DNA of 18,925 nt from contig JACWAG010000435.1 in assembly GCA_014874425.1 (NCBI GenBank), positions 1 through 18,925 of the forward strand, read 5' to 3'. The stretch comes from Syntrophaceae bacterium. GTDB lineage: Bacteria > Desulfobacterota > Desulfomonilia > Desulfomonilales > Desulfomonilaceae. Positions 1 through 6,866 of the stretch are shown one piece after another (positions within the stretch are counted from its first letter, which is position 1; each line of letters begins with the position of its first letter). Under the pieces are notes generated by a model that was not told where the DNA came from, did no database searches, and saw only the letters and a list, made by a program, of their open reading frames with translations. Both the position numbers and the translations under genes were made by a program.

Positions 1-696
1 AAACAAACGTTGAGAGATGCGCTCCACTATCATATGGTTGTTATTAATTAGAATTCCACCATAAATTATTGCAATTAATTTGGAATCTTGAAAGACCGGA
101 TATGCGGCCTCTAACGTCATGCCTTCCTTTGGAAGATTTGATCCGAAGCGCTGAGCCAGGGTCGGGTTATCTTCGATCAGTTTTTTAACCTCAGTGACCC
201 TGAAACCCGAGGCGCTCTTGCCCGTCAATGAGGCTTTAACTACAGGAATGTTCGATAAGTTCTCGCTTTTAGACTCCAACTGAAAGGCTTGAGCTACCAG
301 CATACCGCTCGAGTCCACCACAGCTAGAAAATCAAGGTCGTTCTCAAGATTCATCATTGCCAGTCGGTTTCTAATCGCCGAGAAATTCCCAGCCTTGACG
401 TAATCCTTTATCTTGTCCGATCCCCCAATCATTCGGATTTTGAGTTCAAGGTTTTCTTTGTAACTGTTAACAATAAACACGGCGGTGGAAAGGTCACTGG
501 AAACCTTTTTTTGGGCTTCTTCAATGATAGTGTAGCGGGCCAGACGCATACCTAAAATTAAGGTAAGCAAACCCACAAACACGGCAACACCCAAAAAGGC
601 CCCTAATACTTTCTGCTTTAATGAAAAATCCTGGGCCCATCGACTAAAGGCATCCCAGCTTTTCCATGGTACGCGAATGGTCTTTTCCTGGTCCAT
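1..696 (-). CDS. Cache-domain membrane sensor, probably a histidine kinase (partial, 3' end outside window)
   Basis: I translated the open frame that starts with ATG at 696 and stays open to base 1, giving 232 residues with no stop. The first 26 residues are cytoplasmic. A hydrophobic segment follows at about 28-50 (QKVLGAFLGVAVFVGLLTLI), and then an extracellular region that resembles a double-Cache sensor, including a YGGILINNNHMIVERI stretch typical of the end of such domains before the second membrane helix. The kinase or other output domain lies beyond the window. An AAGGTGGG-like ribosome site precedes the ATG. The gene begins 15 bases after the ferredoxin stop, so the two are probably co-transcribed and co-translated. 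A histidine kinase is the likeliest output, but a chemoreceptor or cyclic-di-GMP enzyme cannot be excluded because only the sensor end is visible. Confidence 0.8.
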   Translation of the reverse strand, partial: MDQEKTIRVPWKSWDAFSRWAQDFSLKQKVLGAFLGVAVFVGLLTLILGMRLARYTIIEEAQKKVSSDLSTAVFIVNSYKENLELKIRMIGGSDKIKDYVKAGNFSAIRNRLAMMNLENDLDFLAVVDSSGMLVAQAFQLESKSENLSNIPVVKASLTGKSASGFRVTEVKKLIEDNPTLAQRFGSNLPKEGMTLEAAYPVFQDSKLIAIIYGGILINNNHMIVERISQRLF

Positions 697-711
697 ATCC
701 CGCCCACCTTC

Positions 712-957
712 TTAAATTTTTTCGAGTATCTCCCTTTGAAAGATCCCTCTAGCTTCATCTACCGAAGTGGCATGAAATAATTCATCATCTATCAACAGGT
801 TGACCCCTTCAGTGCATTTGTCCATACAAAACGAGCCCTTTAACTCAACTTTGTTTTCCAGTCTCGATTCTTTAATCGCATCTTTAAAATAATTGATGAC
901 TTCGTGGGACCCTTTGAGATGACAGGCGCTTCCCACACAAATAGTGATCACACGCAT
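712..957 (-). CDS. Free-standing thioredoxin-like [2Fe-2S] ferredoxin
   Basis: A small cytoplasmic electron carrier of 81 residues. It carries the pattern C7-x4-C12 and C44-x3-C48, which ligates a [2Fe-2S] cluster in the thioredoxin-fold ferredoxins and the NuoE/HydC/HndA domains. It has no N-terminal helical NuoE domain, so it is the lone ferredoxin module. I place the start at ATG 957 rather than the longer TTG at 966, because the AAAGGAG ribosome site abuts the TTG and would leave no spacer, whereas it lies 9 bases from the ATG. The next gene downstream is the Cache sensor, 15 bases away. Similar ferredoxin modules occur near kinases in bifurcating hydrogenase operons, which makes a redox partner role possible. 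No partner enzyme is visible here. Confidence 0.88.
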   Translation of the reverse strand: MRVITICVGSACHLKGSHEVINYFKDAIKESRLENKVELKGSFCMDKCTEGVNLLIDDELFHATSVDEARGIFQREILEKI

Positions 958-966
958 ACGGGTCAA

Positions 967-973
967 CTCCTTT
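967..973 (-). promoter_or_regulatory. Ribosome binding site of the ferredoxin gene
   Basis: The minus strand reads AAAGGAG here. It ends directly against the TTG at 966 and lies 9 bases before the ATG at 957, which decides the start in favour of the ATG. Confidence 0.6.
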
Positions 974-1012
974 CGTGAGCTAGATAAAACAGGAAATTTG
1001 GCGACCTAAAAA

Positions 1013-1885
1013 TCACAAAGCTCTCAAGAATTCGGGCCGAAGCATTCGGGAATCTCTAGAATTGAGAACCGAGTCTATTGCCGACAAAATTTTTCCCTTG
1101 TCCCCGGGCAGCGTCGCCCGGACAGGAAGATAATTCGAAGCGTGATTAGATCTAAAAACACAATTTGTGAATGACGATTCGGCTATTATAATTCTAAGCT
1201 CCTCTATAAGTCCGAAAGGGTCAGGAAGTTTGAAAGCGCCCCGAGAGAATTCTTCATACAATGGCGTGCCTGGGACTAATATAACACTTAGCGCTCCGAC
1301 ATAATCAGGGTCCATATCGGACAATATCTTTGCGGTTCCGTGCGCGTGGTCGATACTGCCTTCAATTCCGCCAATTCCAAGAAGGACTGTTACCGAAAGG
1401 TCTATACCAGCTTCTTTAACTCTGAGCCCCGCTTCCACGAGCTGTTTATAATCGGAGCCTTTACAAATTTTTGTCAACAATTTCTCGTCGCCGGTTTCAA
1501 CGCCTAAATATATAATGCCAAGTTTCAACTTTTTGAGTTGTTTCAAATCATCTGTGGATTTCCGTAGAATGTCTTTGGCGCTAGCATAGACCCCGATTCG
1601 TTCCGATTCAGGATGAAACCGGTTTACGAGTTCCATGATTTCCGTCAACCGCTTTTGAGGGATGCATAAAGCATCGCCGTCTGCCAGGAATATCCGACGC
1701 ACAGGTCCCATCTCCGTGGATTCAGCAAGATCCTCAGTGATTTCTTTAATATTCCTGACAGAAAAGTGCTTATCAAGGTAGCTCCCACAAAACGAGCACT
1801 TGTTGTGACTGCACCCCAACGTAACCTGTATTATGAGGCTCTCTGCCTCACTGGGCGGCCTGTAGACATTTCCTATATATCTCAA
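1013..1885 (-). CDS. Radical SAM protein of unknown substrate
   Basis: A 290-residue radical S-adenosylmethionine enzyme. The cluster motif is C25-x4-C30-x2-C33 (GCSHNKCSFC), followed by a LADGDAL strand at about 67-73 and a GVETGDE motif at about 128-134 that would contact SAM; these match the Elp3/MiaB/NifB-type SPASM-less fold. The N-terminal YRPPSEAESLIIQVTLGCSH block is characteristic of a widespread but uncharacterised COG1032-like family. There is no B12-binding domain before it and no obvious extra cluster domain after it. The start is TTG at 1885, supported by GGAGGA 8 bases upstream; there is no ATG nearby. It sits 26 bases after the preceding exported-protein gene and about 55 bases before the ferredoxin, which could supply electrons to it. 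Substrate cannot be told from the sequence. Confidence 0.88.
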   Translation of the reverse strand: MRYIGNVYRPPSEAESLIIQVTLGCSHNKCSFCGSYLDKHFSVRNIKEITEDLAESTEMGPVRRIFLADGDALCIPQKRLTEIMELVNRFHPESERIGVYASAKDILRKSTDDLKQLKKLKLGIIYLGVETGDEKLLTKICKGSDYKQLVEAGLRVKEAGIDLSVTVLLGIGGIEGSIDHAHGTAKILSDMDPDYVGALSVILVPGTPLYEEFSRGAFKLPDPFGLIEELRIIIAESSFTNCVFRSNHASNYLPVRATLPGDKGKILSAIDSVLNSRDSRMLRPEFLRAL

Positions 1886-1911
1886 GAAAGATTTCCTCCG
1901 TTTTCTTTGTA

Positions 1912-2517
1912 CTAATTATAGTTGATGCCTTGTTTGACAAATTTGTCAAAGTTCTTTATGGCATCCTCATGATCATTTCCGTCTACATTAAGTAATATAT
2001 AATATACACTTTCCGAACCAGGAACCAGATACAGTATTTTTTTCTCCGGGATTATCGGGCCAATCATAATCGGGATCTTTTTCCCAGAGATAGGATCTTC
2101 GAATGTAGATTCAGTCCATCCGGGAGAAATGTCTCTGACGATTTTACCGTTTTGGGTTTGCAACCGTTTTCGCTTGCGTATGTACTTTGTACTAAAGACT
2201 ACTTTATATGCGGTTTTGTTGCCAATAGGAACATATTCCTCACGGTCTCCGGGTCTAATCATTTCACCGTCAGGGAAAAGCGCTGGGTAATGAATGGCCA
2301 GATTTTCTATTGGTTTGGAAACAGGGGCTTTCCTGATTTCAATGGAGACATCATCAGATGTGTCCGAGAGTTTCGCCAGGCTGCTATTTTCACTTATTAA
2401 CGGGAGGGGCCTGTATTTTATCTCTGACATTCCTCCGGGACCGAAACAGTTCTGAACAAGGACCGCGCCGATCCCTAACGAAATAACCTTAAGAATAATT
2501 CTCAGAAAGGGTGGCAT
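1912..2517 (-). CDS. Exported protein of unknown function
   Basis: This 201-residue protein matches no family I recognise. Residues 1-22 form a signal-like hydrophobic segment (IILKVISLGIGAVLV) followed by Cys24. The sequence before the cysteine (V-Q-N-C) departs from a standard lipobox because position -1 is Asn, so lipidation is doubtful. The mature part is polar, contains a basic patch (KYIRKRKR near 113-119) and a FEDPISGKKIPIMIGPIIPEKK stretch, and looks like a globular beta-rich domain. The ATG at 2517 has only a weak ribosome site (AGG 12 bases upstream). It is followed 26 bases later by the radical SAM gene, so an envelope partner for the operon's signalling or transport proteins is possible. 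That link is inference from position only. Confidence 0.7.
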   Translation of the reverse strand: MPPFLRIILKVISLGIGAVLVQNCFGPGGMSEIKYRPLPLISENSSLAKLSDTSDDVSIEIRKAPVSKPIENLAIHYPALFPDGEMIRPGDREEYVPIGNKTAYKVVFSTKYIRKRKRLQTQNGKIVRDISPGWTESTFEDPISGKKIPIMIGPIIPEKKILYLVPGSESVYYILLNVDGNDHEDAIKNFDKFVKQGINYN

Positions 2518-2585
2518 TCGTTGTTATGGCCTAAAGTTCATTGAGTCGCAATGCGACTAACTCCCAGCCAACACCGCGACTAATC

Positions 2586-3134
2586 CTAATTGTTTACTAT
2601 ATCAGCTACCGCCAAAAAAAGATCGGATTCTCTTAATACCCCTATCAAATCTCCGTTATCATAGACAGGCAATACTGAAATCTTGTTCGCATACATGAGT
2701 TTGAGGGCAGCCAAAAGGTCATCTTGAGCCTGAATCACGCCTCTGATTTTTAGCATTACATGTTTAACCTTTGTATCAGCGTTTTTTATTACCCGAGATT
2801 GAAAGTTCAATCGAGATTCATCAAGTTCCGGGCTATCAGCCTGGGCAAACGCTACGGACACCCCTATGGCTTCGAGCCTTTGCGTCAACCCACCTGCTAT
2901 TTCAGGAATCAGGACTTTTAAAATGGTCCTAAAATCCAAGATCCCCACTAAGCGTTTTGTTGAATCTAGAACTAGTATATTACGGTGCCCCGCTTCAGTG
3001 CATTTACCTACTTCTATCTGACAATACACTTTTCTCAAAGCCAAAATCGCTTCATATAGGGGGCTGTCTTGATTTATTACCGCGTAGTCCCTGATGGGCA
3101 CCAGCAGATCTGTAACTTTTCTAGTTAATGGCAT
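2586..3134 (-). CDS. Stand-alone tandem CBS-domain protein
   Basis: A 182-residue soluble protein made of two CBS motifs and no other domain. The first covers about residues 6-78 (VTDLLVPIRDYAVINQDSPL to VGILDFRTILKVL) and the second about 122-180 (VKHVMLKIRGVIQAQDDLL to LIGVLRESDLFLAV). They are joined by a linker of about 40 residues. CBS pairs usually bind adenine nucleotides or SAM and act as energy or metabolite sensors on a partner protein. The first motif carries an insertion containing Cys38, Cys45 and His49, residues that could matter for redox or metal but may be incidental. The ATG at 3134 is preceded by GAGGG at a normal distance. It lies between the small membrane protein and the exported protein; the neighbouring TSUP transporter is an attractive but unproven target. 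Confidence 0.88.
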   Translation of the reverse strand: MPLTRKVTDLLVPIRDYAVINQDSPLYEAILALRKVYCQIEVGKCTEAGHRNILVLDSTKRLVGILDFRTILKVLIPEIAGGLTQRLEAIGVSVAFAQADSPELDESRLNFQSRVIKNADTKVKHVMLKIRGVIQAQDDLLAALKLMYANKISVLPVYDNGDLIGVLRESDLFLAVADIVNN

Positions 3135-3211
3135 CGTAATTCCCTCATCACAAATTCAAGGAAGTGGAGAAAAGCAATTGAATTGGCTCCTCATAGGGTT
3201 TCACGCCGAAT

Positions 3212-3640
3212 TTAGTGTCCGCCTGATCCTAAAATACCACTCGCGGCCAGACCCAGAATTACGGCTTCCAGGAATGCAAAAACGGCGTACAATTTATCAT
3301 TGTTCTTCCAAAGGACTGGGACAATGACAAGAAAGCAGACTATGGTCACTCCCGCCAGGAAAGCGATTCCTATAAAATTGATGAAATCACCATATCGCAA
3401 CATGCTGACCCACCACCAACCCTGATGAATTTCAGCGGTTTGCAAGTATTGATTAACACTCAGCGACCAATATTTGGATATTTCCGTGACAGGAATATAT
3501 GGTTTGATTATTCCGAGAACATAAAGAGCAAAAGTGGCAAGGATCAGAATCAAGCCAAGGTACATGCCCTTTTCCAATATTCCTGCATACACGACTTGTT
3601 CCGGAGACGCCTGCAACGATTTGTGAGGATCGCCTTTCAT
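3212..3640 (-). CDS. Small three-helix membrane protein paired with the TSUP transporter
   Basis: An inner-membrane protein of 142 residues with three predicted helices: about 24-46 (GMYLGLILILATFALYVLGI), 88-110 (INFIGIAFLAGVTIVCFLVIV) and 116-135 (YAVFAFLEAVILGLAASGIL). A tryptophan-rich stretch (HQGWWWVSML) lies just before the second helix and probably at the membrane surface. The layout recalls DUF1634-type proteins that accompany TauE/SafE exporters, but the sequence match cannot be established by eye. I start at ATG 3640; the longer GTG at 3649 overlaps the ribosome site. It follows the exporter by 71 bases and precedes the CBS protein by 77. A transporter accessory role is inference. 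Confidence 0.75.
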   Translation of the reverse strand: MKGDPHKSLQASPEQVVYAGILEKGMYLGLILILATFALYVLGIIKPYIPVTEISKYWSLSVNQYLQTAEIHQGWWWVSMLRYGDFINFIGIAFLAGVTIVCFLVIVPVLWKNNDKLYAVFAFLEAVILGLAASGILGSGGH

Positions 3641-3648
3641 GTGGATCA

Positions 3649-3655
3649 CTCCTCT
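3649..3655 (-). promoter_or_regulatory. Ribosome binding site of the small membrane protein
   Basis: The minus strand reads AGAGGAG. It sits 8 bases before the ATG at 3640 and overlaps the alternative GTG at 3649, which rules the longer start out. Confidence 0.6.
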
Positions 3656-3711
3656 AAAGATTATTTTCCTTAACTGTCATAGAAGATACTTTTTTATACA
3701 ACGTAATGGTT

Positions 3712-4668
3712 TTAGAATCCCAATCCCTTGCTCAAGGCTTTTAGACCGGCGAAAGCGAGCATGCCAATAACGATCCATCTTACAAGACCTGGCTTTGCGA
3801 CTCTCAATAGACGTACGCCCACAAATGACCCACCCATGATCCCAACAAGAGAAGGAACCACGATCATTGGAATTACACAGCCCTGGTTCATGTATATCCA
3901 TGCTGCTGATGTGTCTGTAATGGACAGCAAAAATTTGCTGGTCGCCACACTAATCTTGAGAGGCGCTCCCATGAGCAAATTCAGTACAGGCACATTCGCC
4001 CAACCTGCCCCTAATCCGAACATGCCAGCCATGATTCCTATAGCCACAAACAATATTAACCCCTGCCAGGTCCTATGAATCTTCCAGTCTATTATTTCAC
4101 CTGTGCTGGCTTCCTGATAAACTCCATAAATCCTCAAAACCGAAGATATCGGGTCCGCCTTTGGAACATTCGGAACTGTGGATTTTTTCGCTACCAACAT
4201 CAAAATGCAAATGCCGATAATTGTAACTCCCAAAGCGATCTGCACAACTTGAGTAGGCAGCGCCAGACCTATCATAGCTCCCAGGATAGCAAAAGAACTG
4301 GCTATCAGGGCCACAGGCATGGCCAGTCTCAAACTGGCCAGGTTCATCTTTAACAAACCAGGGCCAGCCGCTAAAGCTCCAGCCAAGGCCACAAGCAACC
4401 CGGCGCCACGAACAAAATCCAAATGAAACGGGAAAAAACCGCTGATTATCGGAACAAACAAAACTCCTCCACCTACCCCACCAAGCACGGCGGCAATCCC
4501 CATAACGAAAGTAACCACGAGGAGAAGCAGCGGCCAAATCCACCAAGAAATTGATGAAGTGTTGTCCACCGCCACCATGCCTTCATTGGCAAAACCGCTG
4601 CCAGCCAAAATATCAACCGACAATAGGAGCGCTAAACCCAACGCGCCCACTTTACCGGTCCTTATCAT
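3712..4668 (-). CDS. TauE/SafE (TSUP) family anion exporter
   Basis: A polytopic inner-membrane transporter of 318 residues. It has an N-terminal hydrophobic leader (about 8-27, with an AxA-like end) followed by eight or so helices arranged as two related halves. Each half opens with the family's glycine-rich motif: GGVGGGVLFVP at 63-73 and GMFGLGAGWANVPVLNLLMG at about 215-234, the latter followed by KISVATSKFLLSITDTSAA. Members move sulfite, sulfoacetate, thiosulfate or other small sulfur or carbon anions, so export of a sulfur oxyanion is reasonable but unproven. A longer cytoplasmic loop (about 160-200) separates the halves. ATG 4668 has GAGGTG 4 bases upstream. It lies 141 bases downstream of three receiver genes and just upstream of the small membrane protein and CBS protein. 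Confidence 0.93.
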   Translation of the reverse strand: MIRTGKVGALGLALLLSVDILAGSGFANEGMVAVDNTSSISWWIWPLLLLVVTFVMGIAAVLGGVGGGVLFVPIISGFFPFHLDFVRGAGLLVALAGALAAGPGLLKMNLASLRLAMPVALIASSFAILGAMIGLALPTQVVQIALGVTIIGICILMLVAKKSTVPNVPKADPISSVLRIYGVYQEASTGEIIDWKIHRTWQGLILFVAIGIMAGMFGLGAGWANVPVLNLLMGAPLKISVATSKFLLSITDTSAAWIYMNQGCVIPMIVVPSLVGIMGGSFVGVRLLRVAKPGLVRWIVIGMLAFAGLKALSKGLGF

Positions 4669-4809
4669 GTTTCACCTCTTGATATCGCATAATGTTAGAA
4701 AACGGCCTCCCCCTCAACAAAACCGACCCAGACTAGCTATTAAACAACTATCCGGAATTTTCACTTGAAGAGGGTGAGGTTAAATATAAATTCGAGTCCT
4801 ATTGAAACA

Positions 4810-5238
4810 TTACCATCCCTTGGTTTCTATAATCTTATCGATTTCAGCCTTACGGACCCGTGCTTCCTGCTCAGACTTCCTTTGGCAGGCGTTCCTGATT
4901 TTTTCAGAAAGTTCTTCAGTTACCGAAGGTTTTAGCAGGTAATCATACGCCCCCAGTTTCATCCCTTCTATAGCTGTCTCAACCGTCCCATGCCCTGTGA
5001 GCATGATAACTTCGGTGAGAGGCCAGGAAGTCTTGATCTCCTTAAGTGTGACCACACCACTCTTGCCGGGCATCATAACATCCAATAACACAACATCGGC
5101 AATTTCTTCCGTCATTCTCAAAACAGCTTCGTCTCCGTTCAGGGCTACCCTTGTCTTGAATCCCCGAGCTTCCAGACGCTCTGATAGCAATTCGGCAAAT
5201 TCCTGCTCATCGTCTACAACCAGGACTTTAATCGCCAT
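4810..5238 (-). CDS. Stand-alone response-regulator receiver (third of three)
   Basis: A 142-residue single-domain receiver of the CheY type. The acidic pair D9-D10, phospho-acceptor D53 (VVLLDVMMPG), Thr81 (VIMLTGHG) and Lys103 (LLKPS) are all present, so it should be phosphorylatable. No DNA-binding or enzymatic output domain follows; a charged helix (KSEQEARVRKAEIDKIIETKGW) ends the protein. The ATG at 5238 has GAGGAAAGGG upstream. It begins 14 bases after the preceding receiver stop, indicating one transcript. It may act as a phosphate sink, a relay intermediate or a protein-binding output. The exact partner is not evident from the sequence. Confidence 0.93.
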   Translation of the reverse strand: MAIKVLVVDDEQEFAELLSERLEARGFKTRVALNGDEAVLRMTEEIADVVLLDVMMPGKSGVVTLKEIKTSWPLTEVIMLTGHGTVETAIEGMKLGAYDYLLKPSVTEELSEKIRNACQRKSEQEARVRKAEIDKIIETKGW

Positions 5239-5252
5239 AGAACCCTTTCCTC

Positions 5253-5711
5253 TTACTTGTTTTTATCGCCTCGTTTCATGATTTCTCTTGCAGAATCAAA
5301 ATCCCCTTCTTCTGCGAAAGACGCTGCCACCATGGTTTCTTCAATTTTTTTCTTATAGGCCGCTTTCAATGTCCTCATTAGCTGGTCTAACGCCACGGGT
5401 TTTCTCAAATACTCAAATACCCCCAGTCGGCGCGCCTCAACTTCATCGGCCTCAGACCCGTGACCAGTAAGCATGACAACCTGAACCCCAGGGTACGCTT
5501 CCCGAGCCCGTCTTAAAACTTCCATTCCATCCATGCCCGGCATTTTTAAATCAACCAGCAGCACGTCCGGTGGGTCCTCTTCGAGTTTTTTCATCGCTTC
5601 TTCGCCGCTCAGGGCTACTGAAGTGTCAAGGTTACGCATCTGTATACGTTCATCCAGAGTACGGACGAAATCTTCCTCGTCGTCTACCATTAAAACTTTG
5701 AATTCTTTCAT
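5253..5711 (-). CDS. Stand-alone response-regulator receiver with C-terminal helical tail (second of three)
   Basis: A 152-residue receiver with all expected catalytic positions: D10-D11, phospho-acceptor D54 (LLVDLKMPGMDG), Thr82 (VVMLTGHGS) and Lys104 (YLRKPV). A tail of about 35 residues after the receiver (KKKIEETMVAASFAEEGDF and on) is charged and probably helical. It is not a recognised output domain. The ATG at 5711 has GGAGG 6 bases away. The 114-base gap before it, following the degenerate kinase-like gene, shows no clear promoter. The third receiver starts 14 bases after it. Its DEEDFVRTLDERI-type helix 1 resembles the other two receivers, suggesting tandem duplication and divergence. 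Confidence 0.93.
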   Translation of the reverse strand: MKEFKVLMVDDEEDFVRTLDERIQMRNLDTSVALSGEEAMKKLEEDPPDVLLVDLKMPGMDGMEVLRRAREAYPGVQVVMLTGHGSEADEVEARRLGVFEYLRKPVALDQLMRTLKAAYKKKIEETMVAASFAEEGDFDSAREIMKRGDKNK

Positions 5712-5825
5712 TATGTTCCTCCAGCCATCCTAAAAGGCTATTTTCCCGTGTTCAAGTTCCGATGTTAACCGGACATACCAATTTTCTTTGTCAGTCAATC
5801 CCAATTGGCGTCGTAGGCGTTTTGT

Positions 5826-6470
5826 TCACTGAGGAAAGTGTACAATTAGAGAATTTTTTCCTGCAGATGATCCTATTGAGGCGCCGTTGTTCCTGAACTC
5901 GTTTTCGAGGGCATTCCACTCTGGCCCTGCTAATATTTTCTCCAGTAAAAACGAATTTGAAACTGGAGCGATTATGGTAACGGAGAACCCGTCATCGCCC
6001 ATTGTGTGACCTAACGCCTTTAGTCTTATTTCCGAACCTTTGTCTATCACTGGCGCAAGAAATTCCAGGGTCCTATAGATCAGCATTCGCGTTGTCAATG
6101 GGTTTGAATTTAAAGTTATCGGCGTATCCGTCTGTTCAACGAAAAAATCTACAGCATTTAATCGACTTAATTTCTTAGATAAAAATATTACTTGATTCAA
6201 AACCAGGTTTAAGTCTTCGCTTTGGCGCTCAACTTCTGGTATGTGGCTGAATTCATTTAATTGGGCCATAATTTCAGACCCCCTTATAACCTGATTCTCA
6301 ATCTTGCCCATTATTTTCAGGAATTTATCTTTGTAAGGAAACGCTGATTCATCGGACATGGCGAGTAGATCCTCAGCTAAACCGGCTGATTCCCTAATGA
6401 TCGCAAGGACATTCTTCATCTCATGAGTCATCGCCGCTGTTATTTTCCCAATGAAAAGCGTATCTTTCAT
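5826..6470 (-). CDS. Sensor-less histidine protein with degenerate ATPase domain; candidate phosphotransferase
   Basis: A soluble 214-residue protein. An H-box lies almost at the N terminus (ITAAMTHEMKNVLAIIRES, His16) and is followed by two long helices, as in a HisKA dimerisation/phosphoacceptor domain. The C-terminal half has the length and final strand pattern of a HATPase domain (NGASIGSS...LIVHFP), but the ATP-binding motifs are missing. No N-box asparagine is found where MLIYRTLEFLAPVI stands, no DxGxG is present, and no GxGxG loop is present. This layout is what histidine phosphotransferases of the Spo0B and ChpT kind show, so relay of phosphate between the neighbouring kinase and receivers is a plausible role. 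Its ATG shares one base with the upstream receiver stop (TAATG), implying coupled translation. It could instead be an inactive kinase or a phosphatase. Confidence 0.85.
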   Translation of the reverse strand: MKDTLFIGKITAAMTHEMKNVLAIIRESAGLAEDLLAMSDESAFPYKDKFLKIMGKIENQVIRGSEIMAQLNEFSHIPEVERQSEDLNLVLNQVIFLSKKLSRLNAVDFFVEQTDTPITLNSNPLTTRMLIYRTLEFLAPVIDKGSEIRLKALGHTMGDDGFSVTIIAPVSNSFLLEKILAGPEWNALENEFRNNGASIGSSAGKNSLIVHFPQ

Positions 6471-6865
6471 TACTTTCCCCGATCTGCTTCGACTGAAGAT
6501 CTTCTTTTGACAGCCAAACCAATTTTCTCGATCAACTCTTCAATTTGAAGAGGCTTTATCAAAAAGTCGAAAGCGCCTTGACTTATACCGGAGACACCTT
6601 CCGCTGTAGAACTTAGGCCAGTTAGCAGAATGATGGGCAGATTCGGATAAAGATTTTTTACCCGCCCCAGGACAGCCGAACCACTCATACCGGGCATCAT
6701 AAGATCCAAAACCATCACATCGGGTTGATAGGTTTCGAGGAGATTGAGCGCCTCTTCTCCGCTGAAAGCAGTACTTACCTGAATTCTTCTCATGCCTAAT
6801 CGTTCAGCGAGAGTGAGAGCGAAATCCTTTTCATCATCAACCAAGAGGACTTTCCAACCGTTCAT
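6470..6865 (-). CDS. Stand-alone response-regulator receiver (first of three)
   Basis: A 131-residue receiver domain with D10-D11, phospho-acceptor D54 (VMVLDLMMPG), Thr82 (IILLTGLS) and Lys104 (FLIKPL). No output domain is attached. The ATG at 6865 lies one base after the stop of the upstream kinase, and its own stop shares a base with the following histidine-protein ATG. These three genes are therefore almost certainly translated from one message in fixed proportion. The kinase at 6867-8591 is the natural phosphodonor and the next protein a likely acceptor. That order (kinase, receiver, histidine protein, receivers) mirrors a His-Asp-His-Asp relay split into separate polypeptides. Confidence 0.93.
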   Translation of the reverse strand: MNGWKVLLVDDEKDFALTLAERLGMRRIQVSTAFSGEEALNLLETYQPDVMVLDLMMPGMSGSAVLGRVKNLYPNLPIILLTGLSSTAEGVSGISQGAFDFLIKPLQIEELIEKIGLAVKRRSSVEADRGK

Positions 6866-6866
6866 T

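Noticed and set aside
1037..1049. CCGAAGCATTCGG palindrome
   Set aside because: It lies inside the coding region of the radical SAM gene and has no partner element; the resemblance to the repeat near 11702 is probably chance.
3728..4546. Long frames on both strands overlapping the TSUP exporter
   Set aside because: The exporter frame carries the duplicated glycine-rich motifs and membrane helices; the others are low-complexity shadows without start signals.
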